Below are positions 57,434 through 64,000 of a stretch of DNA of 64,000 bases, piece by piece. A program made the position numbers and the translations under genes. The stretch covers positions 3,534,499 through 3,598,498 of the forward strand of contig NZ_CP039456.1 of assembly GCF_006974145.1 (NCBI RefSeq). Reading direction: 5' to 3'. The number at the start of each line of letters is the position of its first letter. Positions within the stretch are counted from its first letter, which is position 1. The DNA comes from Changchengzhania lutea. Its GTDB lineage: Bacteria; Bacteroidota; Bacteroidia; Flavobacteriales; Flavobacteriaceae. Under the pieces are notes generated by a model. It was not told where the DNA came from and made no database searches. It saw only the letters and a list, made by a program, of their open reading frames with translations.

Positions 57434-59836
57434 TTATTCAACAAAAGCATGCTTCTCCATTTGATAATTTTCATAAAGTAAAAAGTTAGCATATGGTTTG
57501 ATTAAATTTGAAACAAAATCTTCCATCTCAATTTCATTCAGCTTCTTGTCATCCTTCTGCATTTTTTGCATAATACTAAATAAGAATAATGAATGTAAGT
57601 ATATAGATAGAAAGTACTTATCTTTTATAAATTTTATTTCTTTTTCCGTTTTTATACTATTCTTTGATATGAAATTTAACAATACATAGGAGTCCATGTT
57701 AATTATTATACCTTCAACAACCATTTCATTATTATCTTCACTTCTAATAACTTTCACAATATCATGACCATTCCATTTCAAGTTATCATTATCCCATGAT
57801 AAACTATTCTCGTCTGTTGGTTTTTTATAAGCTTTTTTTGGCGTTGGAAGATTAGGAAAGGTTTCAGTTGCTTTCTTTTCTTTTGTTTTTGGCTTACTTA
57901 TTTTCTCATCAACTTTAACATTAAAAATGCATTCAAAATCTTGACCTGGAGCACTTAATTTGGCTTTTATTTCTACTTCATCTCCAATTTGAGCTTGTTC
58001 ATTCGGTTTAATTAACAGTTTAATTGTTCCATCTGTTGGACCTTCTTTATTTATTGTTAGAATATCAGTAACATCATTTGGAAAAAGGTTTAAAACTGGG
58101 TTCACTGGAATATCTGTTTTCTTTTTCTTTTGTAAAACTTGAATTTCAAATTTGCCCTTTTCTACTGGTCTAAATAAGTAATCATCTTCAACATCGGTTT
58201 CAATTGTGATGTTCCCATTAGAATTTAAAGGTATTGTTTTGTAAATTTTACCATTTTTTTGTTCCTTTAAATTAAGTTTAAAAATTGATGGGAACCTATC
58301 TAGTTTCCTTTGAACATCTTTTTTCGATTGTTGTTTACCATTAACTTTACTCCCACTTAATTTTAGAAAATCTAAAGACCCATTCTTTTTTAATAAGTTG
58401 ACAACATCTTTGTCTACTGGTAAATTTGATAAAAATGTTTCTAGTAAATCTTTGTCAGTTTTACTATCTCTTAATAAAGAATCTTTACGTTCATTATTCA
58501 GCTTTCTTAATTCTGTACTGGATTTTAAAAGAGATACGATTTCACTTTTCAAAGTTTCAGTTTTTGGACCCTCGCGTAAATGAGTTCTGTTTGACATGAA
58601 AAGATCTTGTCTAATTTCCGTTGGAATATTAGTGCAATCAACATGTACTAGAGTGTGTTTTTTAATTAATGGAAATCCTAAATCTTGTGAAATAAAGGAT
58701 TGACCTCCAAATCCATGAACTTGTCCGTTTTGAGTGTAAATAATGGATTTGTTTTTTATAAACTCTCTATGATCTACATTTGAATTGAAAATAATAACAT
58801 CTATTGGGATACTAAAGTTTCCTAAACTTGAATTTAAATCAAATCGAATATTCTTTTCTACATTTTCCTTCGCGTTATTGACTATTCTAGTTCTGTTTCC
58901 AACTACAACTTTATTTACATTTTTTACTTTATAATGCTCTCTTTTTTCATAGACCGTAATTGGTATTGGTAAATGATATAAATACTGATTCAAATCTCTA
59001 TATAAATCTGTAGATATATCTCCTTTAGAACCGGTAGGTAACTGATAAGAATACATTTTTACAATGGTTCCGAACTGAAAATTTCTATTTAATAAACCAA
59101 GGTCTAAAGTATCAATAGAAAAAGAAGCTATATTTTGATCTGGGCAAAAGTATTCATACCAAGTAGTTGTGACATTATTATCGATATCGTAATTATCTAA
59201 TGGGTGTCTTCTAACAAGTGTAAAACCGAATTCATTAGCATTTCCATTACATAAATTGCTATCTCTTTTTGAACCTATAAGTTGATATTTTTTTTCACCA
59301 CAAAAAACAACTGCTCCAGTTGAACCCATATTGTATTTTCCTTGTACAAAATGAATATTGGCTTTATTACCTCTATGTAAAGAAAGGAATGTGTTTTCAA
59401 ACTCTTTTGGGACTTGACCTTCTCCAGCATCATATATCAAAATCGATGGTGTTTTTTGGTCTCCGGAAGCTATAATTTGAATATTTTCAGCTAGTTCTCT
59501 TCTTTTAACTGGACCTAATTCACTTATTTCTCCATTGGGTACTTGATAGAACTTCTCAACAGCTTCTATCATTGTTTTTGGTGCTTCTTTAGATTTTGGA
59601 TCAATGCCAGAAATTCTACATTCTTTTATTAATGTAGCATCAATTGAATTTGTGATTTTTTCAACTAAAGCAGGTATGGCATTATTTTGTTGTGCTTCAA
59701 AGGTTCCGAAATTCCCTTCAATACCACCATATGGTTTCCAATTATTTCTATCTTTAAAAATCGCTTTACTATTAATTATTGTAGTTAGTTCATCTTCTGA
59801 ATTAGCATTGAAAATTCTCCAAAAAAGTTCTTTCAT
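57434..59836 (-). CDS. GHKL (MutL/MORC-like) ATPase of a restriction-modification island
   Basis: 800 aa. N-terminal ATPase: N box EKITNSIDA (Glu59, Asn63, Asp66), G1 IYDAGEG (136-140), G2 GKYNMGSTG (166-174). The middle part has SGSKVNGKQQ and then long Lys/Glu-rich stretches; the C-terminus is helical. GHKL ATPases related to MutL and MORC are known partners of prokaryotic R-M systems (Iyer, Abhiman and Aravind 2008), and this one sits with a C5 methylase and a MutH-fold nuclease. It follows a 76-aa gene by 9 nt. It may move or load the nuclease on DNA; that is inference. Confidence 0.8.
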   Translation of the reverse strand: MKELFWRIFNANSEDELTTIINSKAIFKDRNNWKPYGGIEGNFGTFEAQQNNAIPALVEKITNSIDATLIKECRISGIDPKSKEAPKTMIEAVEKFYQVPNGEISELGPVKRRELAENIQIIASGDQKTPSILIYDAGEGQVPKEFENTFLSLHRGNKANIHFVQGKYNMGSTGAVVFCGEKKYQLIGSKRDSNLCNGNANEFGFTLVRRHPLDNYDIDNNVTTTWYEYFCPDQNIASFSIDTLDLGLLNRNFQFGTIVKMYSYQLPTGSKGDISTDLYRDLNQYLYHLPIPITVYEKREHYKVKNVNKVVVGNRTRIVNNAKENVEKNIRFDLNSSLGNFSIPIDVIIFNSNVDHREFIKNKSIIYTQNGQVHGFGGQSFISQDLGFPLIKKHTLVHVDCTNIPTEIRQDLFMSNRTHLREGPKTETLKSEIVSLLKSSTELRKLNNERKDSLLRDSKTDKDLLETFLSNLPVDKDVVNLLKKNGSLDFLKLSGSKVNGKQQSKKDVQRKLDRFPSIFKLNLKEQKNGKIYKTIPLNSNGNITIETDVEDDYLFRPVEKGKFEIQVLQKKKKTDIPVNPVLNLFPNDVTDILTINKEGPTDGTIKLLIKPNEQAQIGDEVEIKAKLSAPGQDFECIFNVKVDEKISKPKTKEKKATETFPNLPTPKKAYKKPTDENSLSWDNDNLKWNGHDIVKVIRSEDNNEMVVEGIIINMDSYVLLNFISKNSIKTEKEIKFIKDKYFLSIYLHSLFLFSIMQKMQKDDKKLNEIEMEDFVSNLIKPYANFLLYENYQMEKHAFVE

Positions 59837-59845
59837 AATTATACC

Positions 59846-60076
59846 CTAAAATTTAAATTCATTATTTTTCCCTTTATCAAGCTCTTTATTAAAAGATTTC
59901 AATACATCACTTACTTTATCTCTTAAAGCTTTTTCCATTTTCCTTATATCATTCGAATTATATTCATAATTGTTTTTATTTGAGCATTTTTCTAGACTTT
60001 CTAGTCCTTTTAATATGTTAGCGACTCTATTTGCCGCTACTTTTTCAAATCTTGCTCTTCTAGGAGAATCTTTCAT
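59846..60076 (-). CDS. Small helical protein paired with the GHKL ATPase
   Basis: 76 aa, strongly basic N-terminal RRARFEKVAANRVANILKGLE followed by EKCSNKNNYEYNSNDIRKMEKALRDKV. The RFEKVA..RV..IL...E.L..CSN..NYEY pattern recalls a small family I have seen near mobile and R-M genes, but I cannot name it. Helical and possibly DNA-binding. It begins just downstream of a palindrome that could be its own operator. Confidence 0.65.
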   Translation of the reverse strand: MKDSPRRARFEKVAANRVANILKGLESLEKCSNKNNYEYNSNDIRKMEKALRDKVSDVLKSFNKELDKGKNNEFKF

Positions 60077-60141
60077 TATACTATATAATTATATTACGAG
60101 TCATCCAAAATACTACATAATTATTAGATATGCAACTTATT

Positions 60142-60169
60142 ATACTATATTTTATGAAATATAGTATAC
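60142..60169. promoter_or_regulatory. Perfect 12-bp palindrome in the island's internal gap
   Basis: TATACTATATTT, spacer TATG, AAATATAGTATA: 12 of 12 pairs. It lies 65 nt upstream of the 76-aa gene's start, in the only non-coding gap (198 nt) of the island. TATACTATA-like half sites recur at 60078-60086, next to the start codon. Probable operator; a short hairpin in RNA is the alternative. Confidence 0.6.
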
Positions 60170-60274
60170 AAACAAGTGTGTTTGTGTTCGTTTTGTTCTA
60201 TTGTAATGAACTCTCAAGAGCAGATGCGTATTGAGTTTTTATTAAAATTATATGATAGTTTTGTATATAATACT

Positions 60275-60994
60275 CTATCTAGTAAGATTCCTTGCTGAAC
60301 TATTCATTTCAACTCCCCAAGGGAAAATTCTAGTTGCGAAGTAAGCAATTGGCATAGCTGCACCTAATTGAGTTGTTTTAGATTCATCTTTCCTAATTAT
60401 TCTAGAAAACCACCTATCTCCTCTATTTGATTCTTCACAGATCAAAAGTCCAGCAAATGTGAAAGCCAAAACTATTGCAGGTATTTCTCCTTTTGAAGTT
60501 TGCAATGGCTGATAAGATGAATTATTATTTAGTGGAAAAAAATTATTAATAACCTTTATTAGTTCATCAAAAATCAAATCTATAGTAGTTGGTGTAATTC
60601 CTGTATGAACAGTTTTTCCTGCCAAAGTAGAAACGTCTGGCACATTACCGAGAGTATTAAATGATAGACTTGAAAAGAAAGGTAATAAACCAAAATTTCT
60701 TGAGGAGGACCAATTAATTAGTGCATCAATTATATCTTTGTGAGAAGGTGCTCCTATTAAAATACCATTATTTCTTAATTCTAACAGTAAATCATGTTCA
60801 TGTTCAACATGCGTATCACATAAGCCCGAAGTTCTATTGATTCTTATCGGATTACTACATCCATCTATCTTACAAGTCCTATCGTTTGCCAAAAAATTTA
60901 ATTTATTTGGATTAGGCTTGTTTCTTCCAGCGGTTCCATTATCCAATATTCTAATTTCCCAACCAGAAATTGGTCTATTTACAGTAATAATCAT
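60275..60994 (-). CDS. Zinc-knuckle protein of unknown function in the R-M operon
   Basis: 239 aa. Cys41-x4-Cys46-x12-Cys59-x2-His62 (CKIDGCSNPIRINRTSGLCDTH) resembles the small zinc knuckle often found beside HNH domains, but no HNH motif is visible. The rest has mixed helices with a hydrophobic segment near 178-196 (EIPAIVLAFTFAGLLI). It overlaps the endonuclease gene by ATGA, so it belongs to the same operon and could be an accessory DNA-recognition factor. Unknown function. Confidence 0.7.
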   Translation of the reverse strand: MIITVNRPISGWEIRILDNGTAGRNKPNPNKLNFLANDRTCKIDGCSNPIRINRTSGLCDTHVEHEHDLLLELRNNGILIGAPSHKDIIDALINWSSSRNFGLLPFFSSLSFNTLGNVPDVSTLAGKTVHTGITPTTIDLIFDELIKVINNFFPLNNNSSYQPLQTSKGEIPAIVLAFTFAGLLICEESNRGDRWFSRIIRKDESKTTQLGAAMPIAYFATRIFPWGVEMNSSARNLTR

Positions 60995-62424
60995 TTACTT
61001 ATTTGTTTTAGAATGTATCTACTATTAAGCCAATAACATTTCTTTTTTTCTAATGTCCCTTGTGGTGTTTCCATCAAATCTTTTGCATTTACTCCTTTTG
61101 GTCTTACATGGCATATTTTATGATCTTTTAATTTCCAGAAATTATCATAATTACCATTTTGAATGTTTGTTTTAGTGTGCTTCCAAAACTTTTCTGCTAT
61201 TTCTAAATCTTTAGTAGACATTGTCCAAAACATTACTTTTTTAAGTCTCGCAATGTTCTTTTCATCTTTCTGAAATACTACAAAGAAAAAGCGTTTTGTG
61301 AGTTTATTATACCAATAAGATTCTTCCCAGACTTCATTGATGATTTCTTTATACTTTATCTGTGCAAAAGACATACTTTCTTTTAAAGTTCCTGTTGCTT
61401 CAAGCTTAATAGTTTTTAATTCTATTTCCGCTTTTTCAAATTCTTCAATTTTGTCTTTATTAATTCCCAAAATAGATTTTGCAAACACATAATTTTTATT
61501 CTTTGCTCTTAAATTAATTTCGAGCTTAAAATGATCTATTAATTGTTGCTCTGAATAACCATAATATTTAGAAAATTTTTCTATAATGACATCTTCAAAA
61601 GTTTGACCTTTTTTGTAGTCAGATATATCCTTAATTATTGCTTCGTGGTCATCAAATAAGTTTCCATAGCCAGTTTTAGGTTCTTTGAAGACATCACTAT
61701 CATCTTCTAAAAACTGTAGATATTCATTGTCTAACTTCGTTAAATTATAATCTCCTTTCAAGCTTTTGGAAATAATAAAATTTAGATACTTTGATTTTAA
61801 GGAAAATGCTCTTTGTTGTGCTTTCTTATTCGAAAACGGTTGAGTTCTTTTTGATTTTGCTGCTGTAGAACCTTTTGTGCAAGCACCAAGATATAATGTG
61901 TCTCCTTCGGAGATTTCATGAGCTTTACCTGATTTAATTTTACTAACAATAGTAATCCAATCGTCTTTTATAATTTTTAAGTCTGTTAGAGGAAAACGCC
62001 AAAGTCTAGCGATTTTAAAAATGTAATCAATATCTATTTTATCATTTTCATATAAATAAAAAAGCAGAAGTAAAAGACTGTTTTTTTTCCAAAAGCTACT
62101 TTCTCTAAAAGTATATTTATACTCCTCATTAAAGTCTATAATGTTGAAAACTAATCGCTCTTTAGAAACAAGCCCTTTTGAGTTTTTTTTTATTGGAGTT
62201 GTTTTTAATTCAACACCAGCTTCTGGAAAATCAGGTTCAGGATTGGAGTTTGGTTTATATCCAAAATATAAGAATTCGACTAACTGTCCTAGTTTTCCTT
62301 TTCCAGAATATGCATTTTCTAAATCTTTGCCGTATAAATTTCTTAATGATTTATTTAATAATCCTTTGGCATAATTTTCAATTGATATAGGATCTTTTTT
62401 ATCGTATGGTAATTCTTTATGCAA
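60991..62424 (-). CDS. Sau3AI/MutH-type restriction endonuclease
   Basis: 477 aa, close to the length of Sau3AI. GKGKLGQLVEFLYFG has catalytic Glu50, and PDFPEAGVELKTTP gives Asp65-x6-Glu72-x-Lys74, the same D-x6-E-x-K spacing as MutH. A second MutH-like half occupies about 250-477, as in Sau3AI, where the C-terminal copy is an allosteric DNA-binding domain. Sau3AI cuts GATC; this relative may as well, but specificity is not proven. It overlaps the methylase gene by 8 nt. Confidence 0.88.
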   Translation of the reverse strand: MHKELPYDKKDPISIENYAKGLLNKSLRNLYGKDLENAYSGKGKLGQLVEFLYFGYKPNSNPEPDFPEAGVELKTTPIKKNSKGLVSKERLVFNIIDFNEEYKYTFRESSFWKKNSLLLLLFYLYENDKIDIDYIFKIARLWRFPLTDLKIIKDDWITIVSKIKSGKAHEISEGDTLYLGACTKGSTAAKSKRTQPFSNKKAQQRAFSLKSKYLNFIISKSLKGDYNLTKLDNEYLQFLEDDSDVFKEPKTGYGNLFDDHEAIIKDISDYKKGQTFEDVIIEKFSKYYGYSEQQLIDHFKLEINLRAKNKNYVFAKSILGINKDKIEEFEKAEIELKTIKLEATGTLKESMSFAQIKYKEIINEVWEESYWYNKLTKRFFFVVFQKDEKNIARLKKVMFWTMSTKDLEIAEKFWKHTKTNIQNGNYDNFWKLKDHKICHVRPKGVNAKDLMETPQGTLEKKKCYWLNSRYILKQISK

Positions 62425-63706
62425 ATTGCTCTTGGTTTACATCTACGTTAATTCTTTCGCTTAATTCTTCTCCTAATTTTCTAACTATTCCAACAACTAG
62501 TGCATTTCCCATAAAAAAAGCTCTTTTAGTGTCTGTTATTCCATCTAATTCAGTGTGGTTATCTGGAAACATGTTTAGACGCTCAAGCTCTTTTGGTGTC
62601 AGTCTTCTTAATCTTCCATTTTGTTCTACAACATGCTTAAATCTAGATGGAGACTTCCCTCCTTCTCCAGTTATTATTGTTCTAGAAGCATTATCCAATG
62701 CATCCGGAAAAATCATTCTTCCTTCACCATAATTATATTCAAAACCTTCTCTAGTCCTTCTTATCTCCTTTTTTGCTCCTTTTAGATAATTCCAACCTCT
62801 AGGCCTATGTATATCTTCATTTTCTATAAAAAATTCTTCGGGAACTTCTTCTGTATTAATTAACTTACTACCAAGAGTTTGCTTTAGTCCATTATAATAT
62901 GGTTTAGTTTTTACAGTAATAAACTCTCCATTAATCATTAAACCACAATTCTCAAATGGACTATTTTTTTCTCCTAAATTAAATTCTTCTGAAATATTAA
63001 TTAAATCACCTTCTACATTACCTCTTTTGATTTGTTCACTTATCTCGCGAACTGGAAAAGCAGTTGCGATGATTCCATCAGAATCTAACCAATCTTCTCT
63101 GTTTTCAGTTTCTAAAATTCTATTATATATTTCAGTATCGTTACGATAAGCTAAAAAGAAAACTCTTCTTCGTCTTTGTGGCATTCCATATTCTGCAGCA
63201 TTTATAACTCTCCATTCTACTGCATAACCAAGGTTATTTAAGGAAGCTAACATAACTGCAAAATCTCTACCTCTTTGTTTTGATGGAGACTTTAGTAGTC
63301 TATCAACATTCTCTAGCATAAGATATCGTGGTCTATTTTCTGCTTTTCTGCGTAATATAGCTTCAATACTCCACCATAAAACTCCTTTTTTTCCAATTAA
63401 ACCTTTAGAGTTTTTTAAAGTTGTTGCAACAGAATAATCTTGACAAGGAAATCCACCAACTAATAAATCATGATTTGGTATCTCATCAAATTTGTTTTCT
63501 ATTACATCTTCAATGTTTTCACCACAATGATTTGCATTTGGCCAACGATTCTCATATACCATATTTGCGTGTTGCGTTTTGGTACTCGGTTCCCATTGGT
63601 TACTCCATACAACATTATAATTAGCGTCATCTCTTCTTGGATACCCTTCTAACCCTATTCTAAATCCTCCTACTCCAGCAAAAAGTTCAACAACTCTAAT
63701 TGGCAT
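62417..63706 (-). CDS. DNA cytosine-5 methyltransferase
   Basis: 429 aa C5-MTase with all main motifs: I VVELFAGVGGFRIGL (5-19), IV GGFPCQDYSVA (catalytic Cys88), VI LENVDRLL (131-138), VIII PQRRRRVFFLA (176-186), IX RLTPKELERLNMFP, X FFMGNALVVGIV. The target-recognition domain is about 190-330. First gene of the R-M operon and partner of the MutH-fold endonuclease. If the pair recognises GATC the product is GAT(m5)C. Much lower GC than the host genes suggests transfer. Confidence 0.93.
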   Translation of the reverse strand: MPIRVVELFAGVGGFRIGLEGYPRRDDANYNVVWSNQWEPSTKTQHANMVYENRWPNANHCGENIEDVIENKFDEIPNHDLLVGGFPCQDYSVATTLKNSKGLIGKKGVLWWSIEAILRRKAENRPRYLMLENVDRLLKSPSKQRGRDFAVMLASLNNLGYAVEWRVINAAEYGMPQRRRRVFFLAYRNDTEIYNRILETENREDWLDSDGIIATAFPVREISEQIKRGNVEGDLINISEEFNLGEKNSPFENCGLMINGEFITVKTKPYYNGLKQTLGSKLINTEEVPEEFFIENEDIHRPRGWNYLKGAKKEIRRTREGFEYNYGEGRMIFPDALDNASRTIITGEGGKSPSRFKHVVEQNGRLRRLTPKELERLNMFPDNHTELDGITDTKRAFFMGNALVVGIVRKLGEELSERINVDVNQEQFA

Positions 63707-64000
63707 ATATTAATAATCTTTAATGTGAATTATAAAAAAATAAAAATATCATATTTAATCCTAATAAGTAAGGTTTTCGAATTAATTTGATTAAGTATTT
63801 TTCAACAATTTAAATATTAATCCATTTCACACACATTACGCTTCCCTCCTACGTCGTCGCATAAAAAGTGTTCCATTAACTTTAGTAGAAGAAACTTTTA
63901 GATATAAATTTTTTGAAGAAACTATAGAAATACTTTCGCTTTTAGCCAAAGCTCAAGTTACATAACACGGAACATTATAGTACAAAGTTGATTATCAATG
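63707..64000. other. Upstream region of the R-M operon
   Basis: No gene with a start codon. It should hold the methylase promoter on the minus strand. On the + strand an open stretch ending TAA near 63960 reads ...LTLVEETFRYKFFEETIEIL..., possibly a gene fragment without start. ATTATAGTACAAA (63974-63986) also occurs at 52791-52803, on the far side of the island. Confidence 0.45.

Noticed and set aside
62141-62390. Two overlapping + strand frames (77 and 70 codons)
   Set aside because: Antisense to the endonuclease catalytic region.
63421-63652. Two + strand frames opposite the methylase start
   Set aside because: Antisense to C5-methylase motifs I-IV; composition reflects the antisense of a real gene.

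Overview
The window reads as the chromosome of a member of the Flavobacteriaceae (Bacteroidota). Support comes from low GC, TAnnTTTG-type -7 promoter boxes, the LpxC-FabZ fusion, the two-domain PorX response regulator of the type IX secretion pathway, HisB and HisIE fusions, an OMP/TonB-receptor-like protein and a decayed gene with a type IX sorting tail. I recognise no rRNA, tRNA or CRISPR array.

Layout. (1) 1-10.9 kb is a capsule/exopolysaccharide region: UDP-glucose dehydrogenase (cut by the window edge), a UDP-GlcNAc(A) 4-epimerase, a UDP-glucuronate 4-epimerase, then an operon of aminotransferase, CapD-like dehydratase, Wza-like export lipoprotein and Wzc-like tyrosine kinase, facing a CpsB/CapC-type PHP phosphatase. 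(2) 10.9-22.5 kb holds aroB, proline dehydrogenase, an initiating sugar transferase split by a 161-bp MITE-like element, alanine dehydrogenase, an outer-membrane receptor, tsaE, porX and an HD-domain hydrolase. (3) 22.7-28.4 kb is the lipid A cluster lpxD-lpxC/fabZ-lpxA with efp, a second lpxD-like gene and sucD. (4) 28.5-32.5 kb has a second MITE-like element, fabG, a VWA-like membrane protein and a prohibitin homologue. (5) 32.6-40.0 kb is a complete hisGDCBHAF(IE) operon behind a textbook attenuator: a leader peptide with four His codons followed by a terminator whose 5' arm can also pair with the end of the leader ORF. GC-rich dispersed repeats lie in this operon, two of them read in frame at the N-termini of HisH and HisIE. 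(6) 40-52.4 kb holds assorted small genes, a second copy of the 160-bp MITE family, and leuC-leuD-leuA-leuB preceded by a possible Leu/Ile-rich leader peptide, then a frameshifted type IX-secreted remnant, an MscS channel and two membrane proteins.

(7) 52.5-64 kb is an AT-rich accessory island on the minus strand. It starts with a cytosine-5 DNA methyltransferase overlapping a MutH/Sau3AI-type endonuclease, which overlaps a zinc-knuckle protein of unknown function. After a gap with a perfect 12-bp palindrome come a 76-aa helical protein, an 800-aa GHKL (MutL/MORC-like) ATPase, a calcineurin-like phosphoesterase and an Hsp90-like ATPase. R-M systems carrying GHKL ATPases are known (Iyer, Abhiman and Aravind 2008), but the addition of a phosphoesterase/Hsp90-like pair and the small proteins is the best candidate here for an undescribed defence system.

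The genome also carries several dispersed repeat families. The most unusual is a ~95-bp hairpin-bearing sequence that ends exactly at the start codon of three unrelated genes (ugd, a DUF4258-like gene and fabG).
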